A stretch of DNA of 64,000 bases. Source: Streptomyces thinghirensis. Its GTDB lineage: Bacteria; Actinomycetota; Actinomycetia; Streptomycetales; Streptomycetaceae. The stretch covers positions 248,001-312,000 of the forward strand of contig JAKFGP010000050.1 of assembly GCA_021502835.1 (NCBI GenBank), read 5' to 3'. The translations under genes and the position numbers were made by a program. The notes beneath the pieces are model-generated. The model was not told the origin of the DNA and did no database searches. It was given only the letters and a program-made list of their open reading frames with translations. Shown one piece after another: positions 1 through 9,557 of this stretch. How positions within the stretch are numbered: position 1 is the stretch's first letter; every line of letters starts with the position of its first letter.

Positions 1-688
1 CCTCGGCGGGGAGGTAGACCCGGTCGCGCCGCCCAGGTCCTCGGCTGACGTCCTGGAGGTGCTCGACGACCTGCAGGGCGGTGCAGAGATCGCGTCGAGC
101 GGCGTGATCCGCTCGGGCGTCGAGGTGCCGGTGACGGCGAGGACGAGCCGGCCGACCGGGTTGGCGGGACAGCTCGCAGTAGGCAAGGAGGTCGTCGTAG
201 GTCTCGTACCGCCCGACCAGCTGGTCCTGGCGGTTGGCGGCGATCAGGCCGAGGAAGGGGACCGGGGGTCGGCGAGCGGCGGCGCACGGTCGGCTGGAGG
301 CGGCAGCAGCAGGGGTGGGGGGGGTGCCGTCGAAGACCCTGCGCAGGTCGTCCTCGAAGGCGTCCAGCATCAGCAGCCGGTCCTCGGCGCGGTCGGCGGG
401 GACGCCGAGGAGGCGGGCGTCGGCGCCGCCAGGGGGCCAGGTCGCCGTACCACCGATGTCGTCGACCAGGGCGGGCGAAGCCGTACACGGCCATGAGGTC
501 GGTGCGCCAGTCGCGCGGCAGGGAAGAAGGGGGCCACGGGGAAGTTCTCGTCCGCGGCCTGGCGAGGAACGCCGCGTCGGGGCCGACGGCGTGCGCCGCC
601 GTTTCGCTCACCGTCATCGCGGACTGCCCTGGGCGGCGACGGCGCACGCTTCGCGGAGGTGGGGAGTTTCCGTAGCCATTGCCGTCAC
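1..688 (-). CDS. hpnC: Squalene synthase HpnC, 3' part beyond window
   Basis: This is a trans-isoprenyl diphosphate synthase of the hopanoid pathway, working with HpnD/HpnE in squalene formation. Reading the minus strand, a segment with YGFAR and a VDDIG aspartate-rich motif lies near 480-440. It is followed by DRLLMLDAFEDDLRRVF and by FLGLIAANRQDQLVGRYETY. The segment LQVVEHLQDV, just before the second aspartate motif, lies near 90-50, followed by RDRVYLPAE at the window edge. Several single-base frame breaks interrupt it (near 600, 545, 470, 270 and 150). The start is uncertain: GTG at 688 and ATG at 679 both follow GGGAG, and an internal ATG lies at 617. The C-terminus is off the window. 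Family assignment is firm; the hopanoid role is inferred from resemblance to HpnC rather than HpnD. Confidence 0.8.
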
Positions 689-973
689 ATCTCCCGTTCT
701 ACACTGCCGACCAACGCACACTATTTCGGACACGCCGCCCGGACCGCCCATGCGGCAGGCCCGCTCGAGGGCGTCGGGCATTATCGCCCCATGTGCCGCG
801 TTTCGGGACCGGTACAGCTTACGTTGTACAACTCACGGAGGTTCGCCGGGGTCCTCGCGCAACACAAGAACACACCGATCGGCTTCAAGATTCCTGAGAA
901 CGCCAGGAGTTGACGTTTCTTGCAGACGCGGGGCCACGCCGGAACAGTTCCTGCGCGACCCCGGCGTGTCGGG
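689..973. promoter_or_regulatory. Intergenic region upstream of hpnC
   Basis: These 285 bases between the start of hpnC and the end of the ABC-transporter operon hold no credible gene. They should contain the hpnC promoter. A perfect 10-bp palindrome, GTTGTACAAC, lies at 823-832. No clear -35/-10 pair was found. Confidence 0.35.
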
Positions 974-1770
974 CTACGTGCCCGTGAACTTCTCGTACTC
1001 GCTTGAGCTATCTCTTCGGTCGGGGCCGTCCATGCGCAGCTCGCCGCGTTCCAGCCACAGCGCACGCGGTTGCAGGTGTCGCGGATGGACTTGTTGTTGT
1101 GGCTGACCAGGAAGACGGTGCCGGCCTCCTTCTTCGGCTCCGGATGCGCTCCTCGGAGCGCGTCTGGAACTTGCGGTCACCGGTGGCCAGGGCCTCGTCG
1201 ATCATCAGGACGTCGTGGTCCTTGGCGGCGGCGATGGAGAACCGCAGGCGGGCCGCCATGCCGGAGGAGTAGGTGCGCATCGGCAGGGTGATGAAGTCGC
1301 CCTTCTCGTTGATCCCGGAGAAGTCGACGATGTCCTGGTAGCGCTCCTTGATCTGCTCTGCGAGTCATGCCCATGGCCAGTCCGCCGAGGATGACGTTCC
1401 GCTCGGCCGGTCAGGTCGTTCATCAGGGCCGCGTTCACGCCGAGCAGGAGGGCTGCGCCGTCGGTGTAGACCTTGCGCCCGCTCGGCGGGCAGCAGGCCG
1501 GCAATGGCCCGCAGCAGGGTCGACTTGCCGGATCCGTTGGAACCGATCAGACCGATGGCCTCGCCCCGGTAGGCGGTGAAGGAGACGCCGCGCACGGCGT
1601 GCACCTTGCGCACGCCCCCGCGCCGCGTCGTCGGAGCCTCGCCTGATCATGCGGCTCAGGGCGGCGGTCGCGCTGCCCTTGCCGGTCTTGGCGCCGTTGA
1701 CGCGGTAGACGATGTGCAGTTCGTCCGCGATGACCGTCGGCACCCGCTCGCCCTGCTGCTGCTCAGCCAC
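974..1770 (-). CDS. ABC transporter ATP-binding protein, TagH/Wzt-like polysaccharide exporter
   Basis: This is the cytoplasmic ATPase of an ABC-2 exporter for cell-surface polymers such as teichoic acids or O-antigen-like glycans. A Walker A GSNGSGKST lies near 1545-1520, an ABC signature in the form YSSGMAARLRFSIA near 1275-1235, and a Walker B HDVLMIDEALATGD just after it. The short C-terminus (EYEKFTGT) indicates that it lacks the long carbohydrate-binding extension of true Wzt proteins. The GTG start at 1770 follows AGGAGAGG with good spacing and overlaps the stop of the upstream permease by 8 bases, so the two are translationally coupled. Frame breaks occur near 1620, 1490, 1420, 1340 and 1150. 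Family is secure; the substrate is inferred only from neighbours. Confidence 0.85.
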
Positions 1771-2661
1771 GGCCGTACCTCTCCTCCGCCTTCCAGAAGT
1801 ACACGAAGCCGCCCACGGCGAGGAGCACTGCCCAGCCGAGCGCGGCCGCCCACACGTGCGGCGGCAGGTTCTCGGGAACCGTAGCCGTCGATCAGCGCGA
1901 AGCGGATCAGGTCCATGCGGGCGGCGGCCTGGTTCCACTGGAGCACGTCGGCCAGCCAGGCCGGCTGGTCCTCCCAGCATGATCGGGATGGAGAACATGA
2001 CGCCCGACGCGTACATCCAGGTCCGCATGACGAGCAGCATCCAGCTGCTGGCCAGGTCCGGCGTCTTCGCGCCCATCCGGGCCACGATCAGCGCCAGCCC
2101 CATGTTGAAGAGGAACTGCAGGACGAGCGCCGGGACGACCAGCAGCCAGGACAGCGAGGGGTAGCTGCCGAAGCCGATCACCACCGCGAACATCGACCAT
2201 CGAGGCCAACAGCTGCTGGAGCTGTTGCAGCGCGAACGAGATCGGGAGCGAGGCGCGCGGGAAGTGCAGCGCCCGCACCAGACCGAGATTGCCGGAGATC
2301 GCGCATACGCCCGCCATCGCCGAGGACTGGGTGAAGGTGAAGACGAACACACCCGTCACCAGGAACGGGATGTAACGTCCTTGTCCCATGCCGCGCCCGC
2401 GTCGAGAATCAGACCGAAGATCATGAAGTAGACGAGCGCGTTCAGCAGCGGGGTGGCCACCTGCCACAGCTGGCCGAGCTTGGCCTGGCTGTACTGGGCG
2501 GTCAGCTTCGCCTCGGGAGGAGGCGAGGATGAAGTGGCGCCGGCTCCAGAGCTGACGGACGTACTCCGCGAGGGACGGCCGGCACCGCTCGCGGACAGCC
2601 CGTACTTGGCGGCGAGCCGGGCCGGTGTGAGGCCCTCGTCGGGCGACACGGGCTTGGTCAT
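1763..2661 (-). CDS. ABC-2 type permease, TagG/Wzm-like polysaccharide exporter
   Basis: This is the membrane subunit paired with the ATPase downstream. An N-terminal amphipathic stretch leads to KLTAQYSQAKLGQLWQV, a hallmark of TagG/RfbA permeases before the first membrane span. Hydrophobic spans follow (LLNALVYFMIFGLIL, FLVTGVFVFTFTQSSA, SWLLVVPALVLQFLFNMG and WMYASGVMFSIPIML), and the C-terminus ends FWKAEERYGRG. About 300 residues is normal for the family. ATG at 2661 is used here; an upstream in-frame segment (SETTHDGTVA) suggests that a start near 2690 is possible. Frame breaks lie near 2560-2515, 2390, 2200, 1970 and 1880. It sits between a glycosyltransferase and its ATPase in one operon. 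Confidence 0.85.
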
Positions 2662-2795
2662 GGCGACCGTGCCGTCGTGCGTTGTCTCACCACTGGTGGA
2701 AACTTTCGTCTTCGGAATGCTCGGCCGCGCGGGCCTGGCATGGACCTGTTGGCCCCGGGCGGACCGGGACGCTCTCGGATACGAGCTTGTCCAGA

Positions 2796-3665
2796 TCACG
2801 GAGGCCGGCCCAGCCGGGTCAGCCGCCACACCGTACGCCACCTCATGGGCCGGCGCCGGACCGCAGGGGGTGGCCCAGCCCTCGCGGAAGCCGCCGAACC
2901 AGGCCTTCAGGCAGGTCGCGAGGGCGGCGCAGCAGTGTGAGCAGCATCCACACCCCGAGGTAGACCGGGACGAGGAGGGCGGGAGGTTGCGGCGGGCGAG
3001 CCAGACGCGGTTGCGGGCGACCATGCGGTGGTAGACCGCGTGCCGCGAGGGCGCGGTCGTGGGGTGGTTCAGCACCATGTCGGACCGGTAGTCGATCATC
3101 CAGCCCGCGTCCAGCGCCCGCCAGGCCAGGTCGGTCTCCTCGTGGGCGTAGAAGAACGCGTCCGGCAGGCCGCCGACCTGGGTGAGGACGCGGGTGCGGA
3201 CGGCGTTGGCGCCGCCGAGGAAGGTGGTCACCGAGAGGAGCGCATCGGGTCCGGAGCGCGCAGCCGCGGACGTGCCGGCGCTGGGTCCCGCCGGTCTCCG
3301 GGTCGGCGATGCGGAAGCTGATGATGCCCAGCTCGTCGTCGGCCGCGAACGCCTCGCGGCAACAGCTCTGCGGTGTCGGTGCGGGGCGAGCAGGCCGTCG
3401 TCGTCGAGGAAGAGCAGGATGTCGACGTCGCTGCCGCCCGGCCGAAGGCCTCGATGCCGACGTTGCGGCCGCCGGGGATGCCCAGGTTCTCCGGGCAGCT
3501 CGACGGTCCGCACGCCGTCCGGCACCTCCGGGATGGGCAGAGCTGTTGCCGACCAGTTTATTCGCCCTCGACCGGGTCGCCGTCCTGCTCGGCGACCGAG
3601 TCGAGCAGGGCGCACAGTTCCTCGGGGCGGTTGCCCATCGTGATGACGACGGCGCCTACCTTCAT
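2796..3665 (-). CDS. GT2-family glycosyltransferase
   Basis: This is a cytoplasmic inverting glycosyltransferase of the GT-A fold, probably adding sugars to the exported polymer. The N-terminus MKVGAVVITMGNRPEEL is the first Rossmann strand. A DXD-type motif appears as LLFLDDDGLL near 3415, then FLGGANAVRTRVL and GGLPDAFFYAHEETDLAWR, which carries the ED acceptor/catalytic signature of rhamnosyl- and galactofuranosyl-transferase-like GT2 enzymes. The C-terminus ends with two hydrophobic or basic stretches and WRTVWRLTRLGRPPV. About 290 residues is typical. Start ATG 3665 lies 13 bases before the end of the preceding gene. Frame breaks occur near 3560, 3490, 3350-3290, 2975 and 2860. The donor sugar cannot be told from sequence. 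Confidence 0.8.
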
Positions 3666-3677
3666 GGCCCCGCTCAC

Positions 3678-4452
3678 TTACCTGCTGGAGGCGAGGATGG
3701 ACACCAGGTGCAGGAGCGTCTGGAGCAGCGCGATGCCGGCGAGTACGGCGGTGCCGAGGCGGGTGAAGAACAGGTCGCCGCGGCTCGCGTCGACGATCGC
3801 GAGGACGAGGATCAGCAGGGACGCCTGATGCCGAGGATCAGCCGGTGGAACTTGAGCGCCCCGGCGGCCCGGGCGGGCCAGCGCCATGCCGGAGGAGCGC
3901 GGCTCGGACGCGGACTCCTGGACCGGCGTCCTTGCCGGTCTGGTGCCGGGCGACGCCGACGAGGTCGGTCTCGGCCTTGATCAGGATGGCGCCGAGCGCG
4001 GCCAGGGGTGCCGAGGAAGGCCCACAGCCAGTCGATCCGTCCGGTGCCCCAGATGTCGGCGGCGCAGGCCGAGGCCGACCAGGACCGCGGCGTCGGTCAG
4101 GTAGGCACCGACCCGGTCCAGGTAGACGCCGCCGAGCGAGTACTGCTTCTTCCAGCGCGCGACCCTCGCCGTCGACGCAGTCCAGCAGCAGGTACAGCTG
4201 GACCGCCACGACGCCGAGCACGGCGCCCGTGATCCCCGGCACCAGCAGGGCCGGGGCCGCGAGCACGCCGCAGACGGTCATCAGGTACGTGAGCTGGTTG
4301 GGCGTGATCCTGGTGTTCACCAGGTAGCGGTCGATCCGCAGCGAGACCTCGCGCATGTAGAGGCGTCCCGCCCAGTGCTCTACCGCTGCAGCCGGTCCTT
4401 CACCCCGCGGGTGGACGACCGGACGTAGTTCAGCTACCGATGGCCTTGACAT
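3678..4452 (-). CDS. CDP-alcohol phosphatidyltransferase family membrane protein
   Basis: This is an integral membrane enzyme that transfers a phospho-alcohol from a CDP-alcohol to an acceptor hydroxyl, releasing CMP. After SLRIDRYLVNTRITPNQLTYLM come membrane spans rich in V/L/A and the start of the catalytic motif, LLLDCVDGE. A frame break splits the motif, whose second half (VYLDR and downstream Asp) resumes in another frame near 4130. The protein ends LLHLVSILASSR. The start ATG 4452 lies inside the last codons of the upstream dehydrogenase gene (23-base overlap), implying translational coupling. The acceptor may be a lipid, an inositol or a glycan; context favours assembly of a surface polymer. 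Confidence 0.8.
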
Positions 4453-5490
4453 AGTCGGCGTACAGGTCCTTGATCTGGTCGGTTTTGAGGTCGAGGTGCT
4501 CGAGGATCGTGTAGCGGCCGGGCCGCGTCTGGGGGGCGTACTCCACCGCCTGGAAGAACTCCTCCGGGGTGAACCCGATCTCCTCCGGCAGCACCGGCAG
4601 TCCGTGCCGGCGCAGTACCTCGGCCATCTGGGCGGGACTCCTCGTGGGCCCCGCGCAGATACATCGCGAAGGCCGCGCCCAGACCGCACTGCTCGCCGTG
4701 GGGAGGCCGCGCGGGTGGGGAAGAGCAGGTCGAAGGCGTGGTTGATCTCGTGGCAGGCGCCGGAGGCGGCCGCGAGTCACCGGAGACCGACATGGCGATG
4801 CCGGTCAGGACCAGGCCCTCGGCGAGCACCTGGAGGAAGTCGTTGTCACCGACGCCGCCCGGGTGCCGGAGCACGGCCTCGCCCGCCTGGCGGGCCATCG
4901 CAGGCAGCAGGCCGTCGATCCGCTCGCCCCCGACCCGGTTGGCCAGCTCCCAGTCCGCGATCGCGGAGATGTTGGAGACGGCGTCGCCGATGCCGGCGCG
5001 CACGAACCGCACCGGGGCGTCGCGGATGACGTCCAGGTCGATGACGACGGCGATGGGGTTCGGGACACCGTAGGAGCCGCGGCCCGCGTCGTTGTCGAGG
5101 GTGGCGACCGGCGAGCAGAGCCCGTCGTGCGCGAGGTTCGTGGGCACGGCGACCAGCGGGAGGCCGATGCGGCCGCGGCGAACTTCGCGCAGTCGATGAT
5201 CTTGCCGCCGCCGAGGCCGACGACCGCGTCGTAGTGGCCGCCCTTCATGGCGCCGGCCAGCTTGATCGCGTCGTCCAGGGTGCCGCCGCCGACCTCGAAC
5301 CAGTCGGCGCCGGGCAGCGACGGGGCGACACGCTCGCGCAGCCGGCACCCGAGCCGCCGCTGACGGCGACGGCGAGCTTGCCCGAGTGGGAGATGCGCTC
5401 GTCGGCGAGCACACATCCCAGGTCGTCGAGGGCACCCGCGCGGATGTCCACGACGACCGGCGACGGGATGAGCCTCGTCAGTACAGGCAC
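4430..5490 (-). CDS. Glycerol-1-phosphate dehydrogenase-like (iron/zinc alcohol dehydrogenase family)
   Basis: This is an NAD(P)-dependent polyol-phosphate dehydrogenase of the AraM/EgsA branch of the metal-dependent alcohol dehydrogenase superfamily. The nucleotide-binding GLGGGKIIDCAKFAA lies near 5225-5170. It is followed by VPTNLAHDGLCSP, where the Asp matches the G1P-dehydrogenase metal ligand. Further on are ACHEINHAFDLLFP and HGEQCGLGAAFAMYL, which carry the two metal-binding His. About 350 residues is normal. The GTG start at 5490 overlaps the end of the nucleotidyltransferase gene by 13 bases. Frame breaks lie near 5345, 5175, 4775, 4710 and 4640. In archaea and in Bacillus AraM the product is sn-glycerol-1-phosphate. 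Placement between a nucleotidyltransferase and a CDP-alcohol transferase suggests that it supplies the alcohol phosphate, which is inference. Confidence 0.8.
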
Positions 5491-6237
5491 GCGATCTCCC
5501 TGCCCTTGGCGAGGTCGTCGTGGTTGTCGATCTCGACCCACTTGACGTCGCCGATCGGCGCCACGTCGACCTTGAAGCCGCCGGTTGACCAGCCTCCTGG
5601 TAGCCGTCCTCGTAGTACAGCTGCGGGTCGCGCTCGAAAGGTGGTCTTCAGGGCGTCGGCCAGCTCGGACGGCGGCCTCGCCCTCGATGAGGGTGACGCC
5701 GATGTACTCGCCGGTCGCGTCGGACGGGTCCATGAGCTTGGTGATGCGCTGGACGCCCTTGTCGGGGTCGACGACGACCTTCATCTCCTCCTCGGCGAGG
5801 TTCTTCACCGTGTCGAGGGCGAGGATGATCTGCTAGCCGTCGCCGCGGGCGGCGAGCAGGGTCTTCTCGACGGAGACCGGGTGCACGGTGTCGCCGTTGG
5901 CGAGGATCACGCCGTCCTTGAGGGCGTCACGGCCGCACCACAGGGAGTAGGCGTTGTTCCACTCCTCGGCCTTGTCGTTGTCGATCAGGGTGGAAGCTTG
6001 ACGCCGTACTTCTGCTCCAGCGCCTCCTTGCGGTCGTACACGGCTTCCTTGCGGTAGCCGACGATGATCCCGACCTCGGTCAGGCCGACCTCGGCGAAGT
6101 TGGCCAGCGTCAGGTCCAGCACGGTGATGCTGTCCTCCGCGCGCCCCTCCGGGCCGACCGGGACCAGTGCCTTGGGCAGGGTGTCGGTGTAGGGCGCAGA
6201 CGGCGTCGGCGCCGGCCGCCAGCACGAGGCCGATCAT
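5478..6237 (-). CDS. Sugar/alcohol-phosphate nucleotidyltransferase (phosphocholine cytidylyltransferase-like)
   Basis: This is a cytoplasmic nucleotidyltransferase of the GT-A fold that activates a phosphorylated alcohol or sugar with an NTP, probably CTP. The N-terminus MIGLVLAAGAG starts the nucleotide-binding loop, followed by LRPYTDTLPKALV in the reconstructed frame. Further on are EEWNNAYSLWCGRDALKDGVILANGDTV, of which the ANGD stretch holds the metal-binding Asp, and KLMDPSDATGEYIGVTLIEG. The C-terminus is KWVEIDNHDDLAKGREIACLY, the usual end of LicC/IPCT-like enzymes. Length is about 250 residues. ATG 6237 follows AAGGAGAA and overlaps the stop of the preceding gene in an ATGA arrangement. 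Breaks lie near 6195, 6110, 5990, 5835 and 5690-5590. The substrate is unknown; glycerol-phosphate is suggested by the adjacent dehydrogenase. Confidence 0.8.
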
Positions 6238-8109
6238 GCGGGTTCTCCTTCGTCGTGGTACGGCGGGTGCGCCGACCTTGTGGGCGGCGACCCAGAAGCG
6301 GATGCTCTCCACGAGCACCACGAGAGCCACGGCCACGGCGAGGACCGTGAGCGCGACCTTGAACTGTGAAGCGGTGAGCAGCACGGCCAGCACGGTGATC
6401 ACCAGTGTGCGGCCCTCGTGCCCCCCGACCGTCCGCACCAGCCACTGCGGCGGCGCTCCCGCGTCGCCGCGGATGCGGTAGACCGTGTCGTAGTGATGGT
6501 AGGCGACCGCGGCAACCAGCCCGAAAGCCGCTGGAAGCGCACCGTTCACGTCGGCGTTCGCCGCCAGTACCAGGACGGTGAGGTACTCGGCCGCACGGAA
6601 GAACGGCGGGACCAGCCAGTCGAGGGCGCCCTTGAGGGGGCGGGCGACGGCGAGGGCGGACGTCGGGACGTAGCCGATCGCGGCGACGGCCGGCCAGGGG
6701 GCCGCCGAAGTCGGTGAGCGCGGCCGTCGCGACGACGGCGGGCGCCGCCGAGGAGTGCGACGGCGGGGGCGGTGAAGCCGGGCAGCCGGCGGGCGGTCCG
6801 CGCGAGCCCCATGGCGGCGGCCTCGGCGAGCGGTCCCGAGTCGGCGAGGTTCGGCCAGTGCCTTCGCGGCCCGGTCGGTGCGCGTCGCCTTGCGGGTCAG
6901 CGAGCGCAAGGAGGCGGCCGGCGGTGGTGTACGTCGCGGCGAAGGCGCAGCCGATCAGCAGCACGTAGAAGGTGATCCGGGGCGTGGTGAGCGCGGTCAG
7001 GACGGCGATCATGGCCCAGCGTTCACCGATGGGCAGGACGATCATGCGCCGCACCCAGACCCGTCCAGCCGACGCTGTCGAGCCTGTCGGAGAGGGGCGG
7101 CGGTGGGGCTGGTGTTGGCGGCGGCGGCCGTGCTGTCGACGTTGGCCTCGTTGAAGGAGAAGTCGACGACGTGCCGGCAGGTCTGGAGGACCATCGCGCC
7201 GAGGGCGAGGGTCCATACGTCGTCGCCGCCGCGGGCGGCTCCGAGGGCGAGGCCCGCGGTAGTAGGCGTACTCCTTGGCGCGGTCGAAGGTGGCGTCCAG
7301 CCAGGCGCCGAGTGTGGAGTACTGCAGGGAGTAGCGGGCGAAGCTGTCCGTCGGTGCAGTCGAGGACGAAGGAGGCGATGAGCAGGACGCCGGCGGCGAC
7401 GAAACCGCCGCGGGTGCCGGTGGCCGCGCAGCCCGCCGCTATGAGCGCGGTGATGAGCGAGGCGGTGGTGACCTGGTTGAGGGTCAGCCCGCGTCGAGCG
7501 CACCAGCGGGCGACGTAGCGGGAGTAGGGGCTGATGAGGAAGGTGGTGACGAAACCGTCGCGGGCCTTGACCGCCGACTTCAGGCGACGGCTCCGTCGTC
7601 GACGCCGGCGACGGCCTCGCCGGGCCTCGTTGCGGGCCCTGAGGGTCGGCGGGGACGGCGGCGACCAGGCTGCCGAGCTCGTCGGTGGACGCCCGCGCCG
7701 TCGGCGTCGAGGGCGGCGGTGATCCGGTCGGCGAGGGCTGCCGACATCCCCCACGCTCGGCTTCGCTCGCGCGGGGGCACCGCCACGGGCGGTGCCGCCG
7801 TGGCCGGAGTTCTCGCGGGCCATCGCGCGGGTCAGGGCCTGGCGGGCGTCCGGCTGGGCGGTGACGGCGCCGGGGATCGCGGCGAGCGGGAAGCGGGGGT
7901 CGGTGAGGCCGAGGCGCAGGGCGTGCGGGTGGCCGACGAAGGCGCAGGCGTCGACCACGGCGACCCGCTCACCGGCCGGCACCCGGGCCAGCAGGGTCTC
8001 GGCGTCGGCGGCGTCGGCGGCGGGACGCACGTCGAAGCCCAGGGACCGCAGCTCGCTCTCGATCGACGAACCGGGGACCGGCTGACCGGTGAGGATGGCG
8101 GGTCGACAA
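6234..8109 (-). CDS. DUF5941-type membrane protein with embedded CDP-alcohol phosphotransferase domain
   Basis: This long protein (about 620 residues) has three parts. Residues 1-200 or so (AILTGQPVPGSSIESELRSL onward) are soluble. The middle part starts KARDGFVTTFLISPYSRYVAR, continues GLTLNQVTTASLITALIAAG and carries the start of the CDP-alcohol transferase motif at VLDCTDGQL near 7350. The C-terminal third is membrane-spanning (WVRRMIVLPIGERWAMIAV, ITFYVLLIGCAFAATY, VALTVLAVAVALVVLVESIR) and corresponds to the family I recall as DUF5941. The likely start is TTG at 8109 in the segment TTGTCGACC, directly downstream of the long G tract on this strand; the exact start is unsure. Frame breaks are frequent. 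It heads the operon, and its stop overlaps the nucleotidyltransferase start. A bifunctional cytidylyltransferase/transferase history for the N-terminal domain is possible but unproven. Confidence 0.75.
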
Positions 8110-8119
8110 CCGAACTCAC

Positions 8120-8158
<39 letters not shown>

Positions 8159-8616
8159 TGGGTGCGACGCCTGGGCGCCGGGCCTGTGCATGGTGGGACG
8201 CCCAGTGCCTGCGGCACCCGGGCGGCATGTCGGCAGAGGCTATCGGATGGCTGGAACGCCTCGTGCTCACCGCCCGTTTCACGGTCGGTCGACGCCACTT
8301 GCACCCGCCTTTGCCGCGATCATCATCGTGGATCCGGGGCCCGCCCCCACAAACCGCGCTCCCAGACCGGGCATCGCGGACATCGCACAAATGTCGACGG
8401 GCGTTCGCTCCAGAGTCAGGGCCGCCTTTGCCCGGCCGTCCGCCCACCCTCACCCGGACGGCCCGTCCAGGATCGTCGGCCGCTCTGACCTGCGTATCGT
8501 TTCCGCAGGTCAGGGCCACATGACAACGGTGTTCAGTGCCGCGTTGCCGGATACCCCCTACCCGTAGTTCACCGTGCTCCGGACGCCGGACTGCCGGACA
8601 CAGGAGGCTGCTTCTC
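8159..8616. promoter_or_regulatory. Divergent intergenic region, no gene seen
   Basis: These 458 bases between the divergently transcribed DUF5941-type gene and the cation-efflux gene hold no ORF with coding character. They should contain both promoters. The only clear structure is the inverted repeat at 8485-8513, listed separately. Confidence 0.4.
8485..8513. promoter_or_regulatory. Perfect 10-bp inverted repeat upstream of cation-efflux gene
   Basis: CTGACCTGCG at 8485-8494 and CGCAGGTCAG at 8504-8513 are perfect complements separated by 9 bases. The element lies about 105 bases upstream of the cation-efflux start. It could be the operator of a dimeric regulator or a hairpin; no T tract follows it. 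Confidence 0.5.
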
Positions 8617-9557
8617 ATGGGGGCTGGGCATGATCACGAGCACGCGCACGGGGCGCAGGCCGGCGGGACGGCGACGGCCGCGTACCGTGGCGCAACTGCG
8701 GGTGGCGCTTGCGATCACGCTCTTCGTCGTGGTCGTCGAGATCGTCGGCGGCGTGCTCGCCGACTCGCTCGCGCTGATCGCCGACGCCGCGCACTATGGC
8801 GACGGACGCCCTGGGTCTCGGCATGGCGCTGCTGGCCATTCACTTCGCGAACCCGGCCGCCGAGCGACCGGCGAACCTTCGGTTTCGCGCGCGCCGAGAT
8901 CCGCCGCCCTGGCCAACTGTCTGCTGTTGCTCGGGGTCGGCGGCTACGTCCTGTACGAGGCGATCGAGCGGTTCATCACACCGGCCGGCACCGCGGGCGG
9001 GCTGACCGTCGTCTTCGGCGCGATCGGCCTGGTGGCGAACATGGTGTCGCTGACCCTGCTGATGCGCGGCCAGAAGGAGAGCCTGAACGTGCGGGGCGCC
9101 TTCCTGGAGGTGGCTGGCGGACGCGCTGGAAACTCCCTTGCGGTGATCATCTCGGCGCTGGTGATCCTGGCCACCGGCTGGCAGCCGGCCGACCCGATCG
9201 CGTCGCTGGTCATCGGCCTGATGATCGTGCCGCGCACCTGGCGGCTGCTGCGCGAGACCCTGGACGTGCTGCTGGAGGCCGCCCCAGGGCGTGGACATCG
9301 CCGAGGTGCGCGCCCACATACTGGCGCTGGACGGGGTCGAGGACGTCCACGACCTGCACGCCTGGACCATCACCTCGGGCCTGCCGGTGCTGTCGGCGCA
9401 CGTGGTGGTGACGCGGCGAGGCGCTGAGCGCGATCGGCCACGAGAAGATGCTGCACGAGTTGCAGGGCTGCCTCGGCGACCACTTCGACGTGGAGCACTG
9501 CACCTTCCAGCTGGAGCCCAGCGGCCACGCGGGCACGAGGCGAGGTTGCGCCACTGA
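8617..9557 (+). CDS. Cation diffusion facilitator (CDF) metal efflux protein
   Basis: This is a proton-coupled exporter of divalent metal (Zn, Co, Cd or similar) in the cytoplasmic membrane. The His-rich N-terminus GHDHEHAHG is followed by the first span ALAITLFVVVVEIVGGVLAD. The metal-site segment LIADAAHMATDALGLGMALL comes next, with HxxxD split by a frame break near 8795. A second metal-site helix around VAGDALGSLAVIISALVI is also split, near 9115. The soluble C-terminal domain contains EDVHDLHAWTITSGLPVLSAHVVV and ends HEARLRH. About 310 residues is normal. ATG 8617 follows AGGAGG at 8602-8607. Further breaks lie near 8690, 8870, 9285, 9420 and 9535. The metal cannot be assigned. Confidence 0.9.

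Noticed and set aside
59..1106. Long plus-strand open frames rich in Arg/Gly/Ala opposite hpnC and the ABC-transporter gene
   Set aside because: They are antisense shadows caused by high GC; recognisable protein motifs lie on the minus strand.
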